Part shown: positions 45,701 to 56,190 of the stretch, piece after piece
Layout: each line of letters starts with the position of its first letter
How positions within the stretch are numbered: the stretch's first letter is position 1
Source: Posidonia oceanica
Lineage: Eukaryota > Streptophyta > Magnoliopsida > Alismatales > Posidoniaceae
NCBI GenBank assembly: GCA_037176725.1
Contig: JAZBRS010000044.1
Span: 9,486,001-9,550,000 of the forward strand
Reading direction: 5' to 3'
DNA: 64,000 nucleotides
Translations under genes and position numbers: made by a program
Notes under the pieces: model-generated
Told to the model about the DNA's origin: nothing
Databases searched by the model: none
What the model saw: only the letters and a program-made list of their open reading frames with translations

Positions 45701-48700
45701 TTTAGGATAGCATTTCCAGTCCTCCTGCTCCGTCGCCGTTCGCCGCTCCGGTCGTCTTCTCCGGCACAGTTCTCCGGCCTTCACGGCGCTCCGGCCAGTG
45801 GAACGTTGCCCCGGTGACTCCCTCAGCTCCGCACGGACGTCAGGAGGCTCCTCCGGTCTTCGGAACGCAGCTCCGCTGCGTCGAATGGCCGGACCAAGCC
45901 TCTGAGTCTCTGCAGAACTCCGGCGAGCGCTCCGGCACGATCCAGGCCACGTCGTCCTTCGCTGATCGCCGCCCTGTCTCCGCCAACTCCGGGAGCACCT
46001 CCCCCGCCGTCCAGCGCCTCCTCAACAGCCCTGTGCCGGCGGTCGCGGGCACTGGCAGCCTGCTGCTACAGTGCCCACGGCCGTCAGCCGTTTACTGTTT
46101 AGTTATTTTTCTGTTAATATAGTTTGCTAGTAAATATTGCATGTTTAGCTTAAGTTTTCTTATTTTAGCATTCTGGTCCTTATGTCATTTAATTTGCTTA
46201 GTTTTTAATTCAAAACCATGCTAAATTGCACTAAGTATTCCTGTTTTTCTGTATTTTCAAGTCAGTCCATTTACTGTGCATTCCAGTTATAATTTTTTAT
46301 GTTTTAGCCCCTCTGTTTTTAATTTTTGCATCCAGATCCTGCAGTAGTTTATTTAATTTAAATGCATGAACTTTGTCTTATTATATTGCATTCTGAGCCC
46401 CTACTTTTTCTCATTTTTGCACTTTCATCCTCTGCACTGTAGTAACTTAGGTTTTATTTTTTATTTTTGCTTGTTACATTGCATTTTCTTCCCTCTGTTT
46501 TCTGATTTTTGCATGTAGGTCCATTTTAAATGTGCAGTAACCATTTTGCATGCATATTTAGCTTATTAAATTGCATTTTTTCCCCCTGCATATTGTGAAA
46601 ATTGCATATCAGTCCTTTATCTGTGATTTCAGAGCATGTTTACCATATAAAATTGCATTTTCAACCCTGCATATTGTGAAAATTGCACATCAGTCCTGTC
46701 TCCTGATTTCAGAGCATGTTTACCATATAAAATTGCATATTTGACCCCTGCATGATTCAAAAATCACACATAGGTCCTAGCATCCTTTAAAAACCATGTA
46801 AAAAGACTGTTTTGCCCCTAAAGTTGCATCTTAGCTCCTATGCTTACGAAATTGCATGTAGACCCTCCACTTGCATTCCCAGACTCCCCAGAATCTTGTT
46901 TTCTGGAAAATTTGCACTTTAGACCCCAGAATTTTTCCAAATTACACTCTGATTTCCATTTGTTTTCAAAACTTCTTCTGATGCATACCCTCTTTTCAAA
47001 ATAGCTTTCTGAACCCAATCTTTTGCAAAATGACCCTCTGCCCTCTCCTGTTTTCAAAACCCTCCTCTGTGGACCCCATCCTTTGTGAAAACTTGCATTT
47101 AGCCCCTTTTCTTTTTCAAAAATGCATCTGAACTCCTGTCTTTTCCAAGTTTTTCCCCTTGTCTCCTCTTGCTTGTGCATGCATTCTGCATCCATTTAGC
47201 TTTGCATTTTAGCATCCTTTTGCACACACTAAGCATCTTTTAGCTCCCCTTCACTTGGGAGGACCTTTTGCACACCCCTAGGACCTCCTGAACACCTAGA
47301 TCTGTTCTTCTCCCCTGTTCTGGCCTTTCTGCCTTGAAGCTGCGATATCTTCCAATCCGGCCGTTGGATCTTCTCAAGTAAGCTGCCCAGGCGACCGCAG
47401 CGAAGCGCTCTTCAGCATGGACTAGACAGATCTCAGATCAGGCTCCTGGATTTCCAGGTATGTCCTCCTGAACCCCTGCATTGCATTCATTTGCATGCCA
47501 TTTGCATAGTTTTCCTCGTTTTCGATTTCTATCTCTTTGAGCATGTAGAATAGGACCTCCCCTTTCTGCTTGACAACTTAGATCCCCGTTTCGCGTTTCC
47601 CCATGTGTTTTGTGTTGAGTTTTCCCTAGATTTACCACTTAATGTGACTTTCTTCCCCCCTTTTCCATGATCCGATCGCATCGCGAGCTTTGGGCAGCGT
47701 GCGAGACAGATCGTGGAACGGTTTAGTGGGAAACGGTCACAAAGGAGTGGTAATCCCTCCGTTTGCTCACTCTCCCCTTTGTAGGTCTTCACACCTACTC
47801 TGTGTGGCCCCGGACAGCGCCTGTTCTCACACATGCGTTGTTCTACTTCTCCTTTTACTGCTTCTAATCTTTTCCTTGCATTTGCATTCGCACGGCTTTT
47901 CTGAGGTTTTATCTCGCTCCTTTTGGCACCGTTTTGCGTGCCCGCTCTCGTTTTGGCACCGTTTTGCGTGCCTGCTTTGTCTTTCGCGCCGTTTTGCACG
48001 CTTGCCCTGTTTTTGGCACAGTTTTGCGTGCCCGACATCGTCTTTTGCACCGATTTGCGTGCCACCTTGCTTTCTCGCCCGTTTTGCGTGCCGATCTTGT
48101 CTTTTTGCACCGTTTTGCGCCCTTTCTTGTTTTTCGCCTCGTTTTGCGTGTTTTACGCCGTTTTCTTTTGCATGTCGATCGCATTGCATGGTTTTGCCGT
48201 TGTTTTGCTTTTTCGCTTGCATTTGCATATAGGGCTGTGATGCTTACTGCCTGGAGTTCTCACGAGCCAGGTTTCGCCCGGTTCGGAACACAGACAGCGT
48301 AGCTGAGCACTTAGACAGCACGTTTACTTCCTTGCTCTGCATCCTCCCACTTAGAGCACACCTTGAGCATTCATTAAGGCATTTATAGGCACATAGGCAT
48401 TCAATCCTGCATTTCCTTGTGTATGCGAGCGTAAGCCTAGAAAGACCGATTCTCGGGCGTGTCGGGGGTGCCTAACACCTTCCCCGCACGTAACAGGAGT
48501 CCTTGCCCTGTCTTTTGGCCCGCAATGACCGTACTGCCCTTATCCTAGGCTAGAGTCATCTCTTTTGCATGTATTTGCATTTGTTTTCCCATGCATTGCT
48601 TTGCTTTGCATTTCTTGCTTGGTTTTGCGTGTTAATTCACGCATTTCCCCCGGTTTTCCTTGTCTCCCGTTAATAGACATGGTGGCGACTCTGATTTGTC

Positions 48701-48805
48701 TTATCTTTCTCTTTTCTCCTCGATTTTAAGTGTTTTCGAGTTGAGCCTCTTCCTTGGATCCAATCGCCGCTAATAGCGAGCCTGATTCCGATCGGGATTG
48801 CTACA
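42758..48805 (+). repeat. 3' LTR of element E (6048 bp)
   Basis: Near-identical to 29368-35413, including TATA box (44668-44676), minisatellite (47920-48150) and U5 block (48425-48510). A CCCCCGGC insertion near 45440 and a few small deletions account for the length difference. Ends GGGATTGCTACA followed by CCTAT. Confidence 0.97.
44668..44676 (+). promoter_or_regulatory. TATA box in E's 3' LTR
   Basis: Same CTAATATAAGCCC as in the 5' LTR; could drive readout into C's array. Confidence 0.5.
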
Positions 48806-48810
48806 CCTAT
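48806..48810. other. Target-site duplication of E, right copy (CCTAT)
   Basis: Exact copy of 29363-29367. Confidence 0.98.
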
Positions 48811-49150
48811 CAACCAAAAGCGATAGTTTACGAACCTATCAACCAGGAGTGATAGTTTACGGGCCTATCAACTGGAAGCGATAGTTTATGGTCCTATCAA
48901 CCGGAAAGTGCAATTGCAAGGGATAGTTACTGGATATCAGCCGTATAACGTAATTGCAAGTGATAGTTTTGGATATCAGCCAAGGATGAGTTTTAGATCA
49001 TTAGCCAGAGAATGATAGTTTACGGCCTTATCAACCGAAAAGTGCAATTACGAGGGATAGTTACTGGATGTCAGCCGTATAACACAACTGCGGGCTAGAT
49101 AAGACACTAGCCCAAGATGATAGTTTACGGTCCTATCAACCGAAAAGAGC
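48806..49150 (-). repeat. 3'-region tandem array of C, part 2
   Basis: Continuation of the 29-bp/44-bp units interrupted by E. Confidence 0.9.
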
Positions 49151-49282
49151 AGTGATTGATTGATTGATTGATTGATGATTGATAAGAAAAAGAGGGATTG
49201 ATTGATTGAAAGTTTGATAAGAAAAAGAGTGATTGATTGATTGATAAGGAAAAGAGTGATTGATTGATTGAAAGTTTGATAA
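49151..49282. repeat. GATT simple repeat between C's two arrays
   Basis: GATTGATTGATT runs mixed with GATAAGAAAAAGAGTGATTG. Low complexity. Confidence 0.85.
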
Positions 49283-49910
49283 GAAAAGGATTGATAAGAT
49301 ATCGGACTTATCGACCGGCAAAGGGAAAGGGGTGACAAGATATCGGACTTATCGGTCGGCAAATGAATAAAAGAATAGAATGATAAGATATCGGACTTAT
49401 CGGCTGGCAAAGAGGGGATGAAGGAATGATAAGATATTGGACTTATCGGCCGGCAAAGGGAAAGAGATGATAAGATATCGGACTTATCGGCCGGCAAATG
49501 AATAAAAGAATAGAATGGTAAGATATCGGACTTATCGGCCGGCAAAGAGGGGATGAAAGAATGATAAGATATCGGACTTATCGATCGGCAAAGGGAAAGG
49601 GGTGATAAGATATCGAACTTATCGACCGGCAAATGAATAAAAGAATAGAATGATAAGATATCGGACTTATCGGCCGGCAAAGAGGGGATGAAGGAATGAT
49701 AAGATATCGGACTTATCGGCCGGCAAAGGGAAAGAGATGATAAGATATCGGACTTATCGGTCGGCAAATGAATAAAAGAATAGAATGATAAGATATCGGA
49801 CTTATCGGCCGGCAAAGAGGGGATGAAGGAATGATAAGATATCGGACTTATCGACCGGCAAAGGGAAAGGGATGATAAGATATAGGACTTATCGGCCGGC
49901 AAAGAAATGG
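49283..49910 (-). repeat. 3'-region tandem array of C, part 3 (135-bp higher-order unit)
   Basis: All units begin GATAAGATATCGGACTTATC, followed by GGCCGGCAAA and one of three tails, giving subunits of 46, 41 and 48 bp in a fixed order repeated about four times. GATAAG/CTTATC is an inverted repeat in every subunit. Confidence 0.95.
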
Positions 49911-49930
49911 ATTTCGCGAGGGCGAATCAT

Positions 49931-50009
49931 CCCATGATACCAAGAATATCATGGGGGAAAGAGAGGGAGAGTGATACCAAGGGGCGATCAAAAGATGCCC
50001 CTGGTATCA
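49931..50009 (-). other. Two hairpins in C's 3' region
   Basis: CCCATGATA (49931-49939) pairs with TATCATGGG (49947-49955); TGATACCAAGGGGC (49972-49985) pairs with GCCCCTGGTATCA (49997-50009) with one bulged base. Homologous to E's hairpins at 41109-41135 and 41278-41304. Confidence 0.85.
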
Positions 50010-50428
50010 TTGGCCAATGCGTCCTTGGCATCAAAAGCAGAGGATGAAGACAAAGCTGTTGTGTTTGCCAGACGAGTAGTTTAGGGTACCAGCCTAAAGA
50101 TGATGACAGGTTGACGGACCTATCGCCGGGCAATTGGGGGTGCCAGCCCGTTGATGAAGATCCGGATGACGGTGCCCGGTAGCTTGCTTGTTCAAATGTC
50201 ATGGGTCAGCAGTTGGGTTGATTGGTGAGGACTTTCCTGCGGTGTTTGGCAGCAAGTCTGGCCAAGGGCCCTGCATATATGATTGATATGATAATGCATG
50301 CAGTTGTAACAGATTTGAAATGCAAACAGGTGGCTCAGAACGCCTTTGTATTGATTGAACTTGATTACATGCCTGTGACAGGCCAAAAGTTTACAGCAGA
50401 AGATAAGTTGGCAGTTACAGTGGACGCT
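50010..50428 (-). other. Spacer with one copy of E's 51-bp unit
   Basis: 50101-50148 complements to GGGCTGGCACCCCCAATTGC + CCGGCGATAGGTCCGTCAAC + CTGTCATC, a lone unit like those amplified in E. The rest is unassigned sequence between the extra ORF and the repeats. Confidence 0.8.
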
Positions 50429-51631
50429 CTAATCAGTCCGAGGTTTCTTCGCTCTTCTGGAATCAGGGAACTGCAGAGCGCCAGGAGGTATCTCACTGAT
50501 AAGCCAGAAAGCTTGTACCTCTGTCAGATATTCGAGAGTACATCCCGAGCCTTGTGCAGATGCGAGGTCAGTAGACCGCACTCCATGCTGCATGAGATCA
50601 GCCAGTTTTGTTGTAGCAGATGTTGTCCCATAAGGATATGCTTGAAAGAGCCTTGGTGCTGTGCTGTCTATGAAAGTGCCCTGCTGGAGGCCGAACTGCC
50701 GCATGACCCAGATGGGGTGATACTCCACGCCTCCGGTGAATCCAGGCAGCACCACGAGTCGCGCGTCGCGGGTATCGAAGAAGATAGTGAAAGGCTCGGC
50801 CGCAGACGGGATGATGCGCCAGGTGACGGTGTCGTCCGTCAGCTCAGATAACTTCTTGTATTCTTCGGGGACCTTTTTTATTGTCCTAGCGTGGCCGCTG
50901 TTGCAGTATGTTTCAATGATGTGGCTGCGGGAGCACAGCAAGTTCAGTTCAAGGTGTGCAGCCAGCCAGATTTGTACTAGCACTCTGCAGTCATGGAAGT
51001 GGCGGCAGCAGTGGGAGATACGGTCTAGTCCACTGTAAGTTTCAGCCAAGACGACTAGTGCCAAGTCTATCTGCCTAGTCACCACAGCAAGTGCGATTTC
51101 AGCAACTTCTATCGCGACTGTCATCCAGCCATGAGTGAAGATCAGCTCTCCGAGAAATCGGGTGACAAATCCCCGAAGCCATAGGTCATCTCCGAGTTCA
51201 GCATGCTTGTCTATGATTTCATTGAAGTAGTGTAAGTGCAGCATGGGAGTGGGTCTGCTGGTGCAGATCAGTCTTTGCTGGCACCGATTAGTAGATAGCC
51301 CAGATAGCTTGCAGAGGACCGCTATGTATCTGTCGCGCCTCATGAAAATGGGCGGTCCCATCAGCCGGGAGAAGCCACAGATGCGGCGCACCTCTTCCAG
51401 AGTAGGTGTCAGCTCAGTCCCTCCGAAGTGGAAGAAATGGTGGGCCGGCTTCCAGAATCTTGCGGCAGCACACAGAAGGTGATGGCTTACTTCGACATCA
51501 GCCGCCTTCAGCAGTTTTGTGGGTATGCCCCAGAGGCGCAGCTTCTCGCAGTCTTCCTGAGTAAGCTTGCCAATCTAGCCCCGCAGGGCTTCAGAACAGT
51601 GCACTGGGGTTTCAAGAGTTGGATATCCCAT
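50429..51631 (-). pseudogene. Extra sense ORF of element C, DUF7745 / plant-mobile-domain-like
   Basis: ATG at 51629-51631 in a good start context (GCGCCATGG); 400 codons to the stop at 50429, open except for one TAG at codon 19. What I see: RFWKPAHH then FHFGGTELTPTLEEV (residues about 58-81), a hydrophobic stretch near 150-200 ending LAETY, VLVQIWLAAHLE (about 217-228), TVTW (about 268) and GVEYHPIWVMRQFG (about 301-314), then a basic C-terminus. This order and spacing match, from memory, the DUF7745 proteins of plants, related in layout to plant mobile domain proteins: a FxFG..EL.PTLEE start, a LA-TY/W--HL core and a Y-P---RQ-G end. The biochemical role of these proteins is not established. 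It lies 1.5 kb downstream of integrase on the same strand, the position where extra ORFs are known in some Tat elements. E lacks it. The long open frame beside a 15-stop gag-pol suggests late constraint, or luck. Family call is moderate; no search was possible. Confidence 0.6.
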
Positions 51632-53125
51632 GGCGCAGGCCGCAGGGGTACAAGCAGATGCTGCAGAGCTTGAAGGTACCTGTTATCAATGTTGCAGACA
51701 GTCAGATCACATAAGCATATAATCTCTAACAAAAAGCAGAATCTGAGGCTGATAAAGCAGTTCAAAATGTATTCAGCAATTAATATCAGAACAGAGCAGT
51801 TAAGCACAGATAAGCAGAGGAAATCTGTAGCAGTCTTGTGGACACAAGGGCAAGGACTGGCAGTAGATCTGGACCAGTGCCACCCGAGCAATGTCAACGC
51901 ATTCTTGGCAAGGAGTACTGTCTCAGAGTCGAAGCGAGTTGCAGAGCAGAATGATTGATAAGAAGGAAAGGATGATTGAAGATGCATGTATGCGTGATGC
52001 AGGTTGATATGTTTAAGAGATGATTAGTATGCTTTGGTGCCCTCAGCATGCAGAGTGCTTTGGTGCCTGCTGCAGAGGAAGGAGTGGTCCCTGACTCACT
52101 GGGCCCTACTTGGACTCTTAGCTTGCTGGTGGCACTCCGGAACGGGTGTTGGCGGTATACAAGTGGTGGTGTGGTGAGGACAGGTTACCTACCGAGCTCT
52201 CAGGACCTACACCTACTCTTTCTGCTCTCTTTTTTGACTTCTCCCTCATGGGTATGCAGTCTTTCTCTGCCCCTAGCTAGGAGATGGTAAGTGTTTGCTT
52301 TTGGAGGGAAGTGGTAGACCCTTTTAGGCTTACACCCTTGGGTTTCTTGTAAGGTACGAGGGAATGATATTGCCTGTATTTTCGGGTCGATCCTTGTCTA
52401 ACCCTTTTCCTTTTTGTTTTTTTTTTTTGCCTTTTTGCTTGCTTTTTCTCTTCTCTTTTTTTTTGTTTTTGTTTGCTTGCTTTTTTTCTTCTTTTTTTTT
52501 CACAGGCTTTTGCTATCCCCATTTTGGAGGTAAAAAGAAGGGTGTTTGGGTTGTAATAGATGTGGGCTTTGGGTCTGCTATGTGATGGGTAGAAGGAGCA
52601 AGGTTAGACTGCACACCCCTATCTCTAGGGCTGGCTTCTGTCTTCATCTTCTGTTCCTTGGACATGCCCAAGCCTAGATGTTTATTCTCACTTTTTTCAA
52701 ACTCACATCCTAGCATTTTTTCTCCCTCAGAGGTGTATGTCCTTATGAGTTTTAGGCAGTTGGCCTGTCCTGATTGATGGCGGCTCCCTCACTAGCTAAG
52801 GCATCTAAGTAGTGCCGGATGAGGCAGGGTGGACTCTTTCCAGAGCAGGCAAGCACTTCCGATTTTCATCACCGAGCAAAAGATGCAATGCATGATTTAA
52901 GAGGATGACGATGACGATTTGAGAAAGATGATGCATGTTTTGAGAGGATGACGATGATGATTTGAAAAGAGAGATGATGCAAGAGTAGGATAGAGGAAGC
53001 ATAAGAGGATGTTCTAGAACAAAAGTAAGAGACAAGATAGAAAATGCAAGTAGGATGAGAATGTAAGGAGCGAGAATGTAAGTGTGTAGGTGGGAGAAGA
53101 GTATCTGCAACGGGGCCGCCTTCGG
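51632..53125 (-). other. Spacer between integrase and the extra ORF of C
   Basis: Non-coding. An A/G-rich run on the minus strand (complement of 52400-52510) makes a lysine-rich spurious ORF. 52880-52990 has GATGACGATGA repeats. Just before the extra ORF there are possible acceptor sites (ATTGATAACAG/G near 51676 and AGCTCTGCAG near 51660), so the ORF could be made from a spliced RNA; this is speculation. Confidence 0.5.
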
Positions 53126-54250
53126 TTACTGATAGTACTTCTTGAGGTAACAGATGTTGACGAGCTCAGACTGCTCGACCTGATCCATATCCTCAAGAGT
53201 TACAGCGCCGCCCGAAAAGACATGCTTGACCACAAAGGGGCCATGCCAGTTAGGTCGGAATTTCCCTTGACCATCAGGCAAGTGAATGGCGCACAGAACA
53301 AGGTCCCCTATCTGGAATCCTCTTGGCTGAACTTTCTTCAAGTAAGACCTGGCCATTCTCTTTTGGTAGCAGTGAGCATTATGCATAGCTTGCAGCCTGT
53401 GCTCATCAATCAAATTCAGTTAGACGCAGCGGTCTTCGACCCATTCTGCTTCATCCAACTCAGCTTCGCGTAGGACCCGCAATGAGGGGATCTCTACCTC
53501 GATGGGCAGCACCGCCTTCATGCCATACACCAGAGAGTATGGGGTGGCACCTGTTGAAGTACGGACAGATGTCCTATACGCTCAGAGTGCGTAAGGAAGC
53601 TTGTCGTGCCAGTCTTTATGAGTTTCCGCCATCTTCTTCAGGATTTTGACCAGATTTTTGTTGGCGGACTCCACTGCACCGTTCATCTACGGCCGGTAAG
53701 GCGAGGATCTGTGGTGTTTGATACTGAAGCTCTACAGATAATCTTCGATTCTCTTAGCAATGAAGTTTGTGCCATTGTTAGATATAATTGCATGTGGGAC
53801 CCCGTACCGGGCTATGATATTGTTTCTGATGAACTTTTCTGTAGCCACGGCAGTCACCGTTTTGTAGGAGGTCGCTTCCACCCACTTAGTGAAGTAATCA
53901 ATCGCTACTAGAATGTAATGATGACCATTAGAAGCTGGAGGGTGGATGGCGCCAATGACATCAATCCCCTAGGTGGAGAAGGGCCACGGCGACGACATGC
54001 TGTGCAGTTCTTGAGGGGGCGCCCGAATAAAGTTGCCATGCACTTGGCAGTTATGGCGTCTGCGCACAAATCGACAGCAGTCTGCTTCCATAGTTAGCCA
54101 GTAGTATCCTTGCAGCATTATCTTCTTGGCTAGGAGGACGCCATTCATGTGCGGACCGCAGGTCCCCGCATGCACTTGAAGCATCAGCGCATCAGCCTCT
54201 GATTTGTTCAGGCAGCGTAGGAGCATCTGATTGTATGATCTCTTGTACAA
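53126..54250 (-). pseudogene. INT: Integrase domain of C, catalytically broken
   Basis: HHCC zinc finger: HAGTCGPH...GYYWLTMEADCC.., but the first Cys of the last CxxC pair is Arg (RHNC, codon 54056-54058). Core: GIDVIG (first Asp kept), IISNNGTNF where ISDNG is expected (second Asp is Asn, codon 53777-53779), MNGAVESANKN (Glu kept). Stops at 53969, about 53732, 53687, 53580 and 53420. C-terminal part RGFQIGDLVL...GPFVVKHVFSGGAVTLEDMD..LKKYYQ is open. The Asp loss alone would abolish strand transfer. Confidence 0.92.
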
Positions 54251-54439
54251 CTGTCCCACCCCTAATACATACTTTGACGCCAAACGCGTCAGAGTTCTCT
54301 TGTCTACTGCTGAGGTACCGGGTGGAAAGCTGCCAGATTCCAGGAAAGCTTTTATGTCTTTGTACCAGGGCAGCTCCTCTGTTGTTGAATCTGCCTCTTC
54401 AATGCTCATACAGTGTGCAGGCTGCTCAATGCGAGTAAC

Positions 54440-54870
54440 AGATACATCCACTGTGCTGTCTTCAGGTATGCTGAGCCAGGACGCCAGGGTAGCTAATGCA
54501 TCTGCATATGCGTTCCTTGCTCGGTTCATGTATGTGAAGCAGATGCTTGCAAATTGTTCTATCAGCTTCAGTAGGTGTTCATGATATGGCAATAGTTTCG
54601 GATCTTTCATCTTCCATTCGCCATTGACTTGAGTGATCACCAGCATAGCATCGCCGTGCACCAGTAGCTTCTGCACCTCATGCTCGAGGGCGACATTTAG
54701 TCCTAGGATGCATGCCTCGTACTCTGCTTCATTGTTGGTGCATTTGAAGGTCAGCTTCTTGGAGAAGGGAATCATCTGTCCCTGAGGCGTTGTCAGCACT
54801 GTGCCTATGCCTCGACATCTCTTGTTTACAACACCATCAAAGTATAGCTGCCATTGCTCCTAGTCTTCAG
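54440..54870 (-). pseudogene. aRNH: Archaeal-type RNase H (aRNH) domain of C
   Basis: Catalytic set visible: Asp in YFDG (54836-54838), Glu in CTNNEAEYEACILGL, Asp in LVHGDAMLVI, Asp in RNAYADALATLAS. All four are kept although stops flank the domain (54923, about 54862). Presence of aRNH places C in the Tat clade. Confidence 0.9.
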
Positions 54871-54979
54871 GATCTTTGTCTTCAGAGTCCTCCATTGCAA
54901 ACAGAATGTCTTCATCTAGAAACTACGTCTGGAGTGGCTGATATTTAGGTAGTGGGAGATCAGCAAGATGGTTTGCCAT

Positions 54980-55450
54980 AGCTTGGCCCTTCATAGAATT
55001 CTGCGTGACAAAGGTGATGTCGTACTGAGACAGTAGCACCTGCCACTTAACACATCTGCCTACCATGGCTGGTTTTTGAAAGAGGAACTTGATAGGATCA
55101 TGCCCGCACAAGAGCTGAACTGGGTATGCCATCATGTAGTGCCTTAACTTCTGTGCAGCCCAGACAAGGGATAGGCAGGCCTTCTCTATTGTACTGTACC
55201 TGGCTTCGCATTCATTAAACTTCTTGCTCAGGTAGTAAATGGCACGCTCTTTTCTACCAGATTCGTCATGTTGGCCAAAGACAGCGCCCATGGAATGCAG
55301 CATGGTAGAAAGGTAGAGAAGTAAGGGTCTCCCTGGAGTGGGGGGAACCAAGACAGGAGGCTTAATCATCAGCTGCTTGATCTTGGCAAATGCAGCCTGA
55401 CACTCCTCGCTCCAATGAATATGCGCATTCTTCTTCAAGAGCTTGAATAT
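54980..55450 (-). pseudogene. RNH: Gypsy-type RNase H domain of C
   Basis: WSEECQAAFAKIKQLM, RPLLLYLSTMLHSMGAVFGQ, RAIYYLSKKFNECEARYSTIEKACLSLVWAAQKLRHYM. In place of the usual catalytic Asp (YxDAS) there is LYLSTML, as expected for the inactive gypsy RNase H of Tat elements that use a second one. Confidence 0.8.
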
Positions 55451-55599
55451 GGGTTCACAGATGGGCGTAAGCTGTACAATGAAGCGACTGATGTATTGTA
55501 AACGCCCAAGCAGACCTCTGACCTCCTTTCCAGTCCGAGGGGGTGGCATATCCACGATGGCTTTGGCCTTTATCGGGTCCACTTCAATCCCCCTTTGGC

Positions 55600-56190
55600 T
55601 AACAATGTAGCCCAGCAGTTTGCCAGATGACACCCCGAATACACACTTGTTGGGGTTCAAACGCAGCTTGTATTTCCATAGACGAGTAAAGAGCTTCTTT
55701 AGACAGGCAAGATGATCTTCAGGCTCTTTTGTTTTAGCAATCATGTCGTCTACGTAGACCTCCACTTCTTGGTGCATGAGGTCGTGAAACAGTGCAGTCA
55801 TGGCCCTCTAATAGGTTGTACCAGCATTCTTCAGTCCGAACGGCATGACTTGGTAGCAGAAGACTCCCCAAGGGGTGATGAATGAGGTCTTTTCCATGTC
55901 TTCTTCTGCCATTTTGATCTGATTATATCCAAAAAAGCCGTCCATGAAAGAGAGCATCTTATGACCCGCTATATTGTCGACTAGGACGTCAATGTGAGGC
56001 AATGGGAAGTCGTCCTTGGGACTCGCCTTGTTCAGGTCCCTATAGTCGATGCAGATCCGGACGCGGCCGTCTTTCTTGGGCACAGGTACAATGTTTGCCA
56101 GCCACTTAGGATAAAGGACGACCTTAAGGAAATTGACTCTGTGCTGTTTCATGATCTCTTCTTTGATCATAAGCAGCCACTGCAGTCACC
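55600..56190 (-). pseudogene. RT: Reverse transcriptase domain of C
   Basis: ANIVPVPKKDGRVRICIDYRDLNKA.., DDFPLPHIDVLVDN, LSFMDGFFGYNQIKM (first catalytic Asp present; usual FSGYNQI has become FFGYNQI), FITPWGVFCYQVMPFGLKNAGTTY, stop (Gln expected), RAMTALFHDLMHQEVE and catalytic YVDD at 55745-55756, then LNPNKCVFGV. Two stops (56186, 55808) break it. Confidence 0.92.

Larger units (their letters stand above)
29368..48805 (+). mobile_element. Element E: complete giant gag-only LTR retrotransposon, 19,438 bp
   Basis: LTRs of 6046 bp (29368-35413) and 6048 bp (42758-48805), primer site, polypurine tract and perfect CCTAT duplication make it a complete insertion. The 7344-bp internal part holds one gene, gag, then 3.9 kb of non-coding sequence with tandem repeats and hairpins. 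No protease, reverse transcriptase, RNase H or integrase is seen. Homology to C in leader, gag, 3' repeats, last 170 bp and termini suggests a non-autonomous derivative that used proteins from a C-like element. The LTRs differ at few positions (four substitutions in the first ~270 bases by eye, fewer elsewhere), so it is the youngest insertion here. Confidence 0.95.

Noticed and set aside
49048..49902. 284-codon ORF with SPISYHSFIPSLPADKSDIL repeats
   Set aside because: Direct translation of the 135-bp tandem array; array units differ in length by non-multiples of three between arrays.
49283..49910. CRISPR array
   Set aside because: Units are direct tandem repeats of 41-48 bp without unique spacers, inside a plant retrotransposon.
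50222..50851. 209-codon plus-strand ORF
   Set aside because: Antisense shadow of the extra ORF of C, which has recognisable protein motifs on the minus strand.
52277..52522. Lysine-rich 81-codon protein in C
   Set aside because: Encoded by an A/G-rich low-complexity run; no conserved features.
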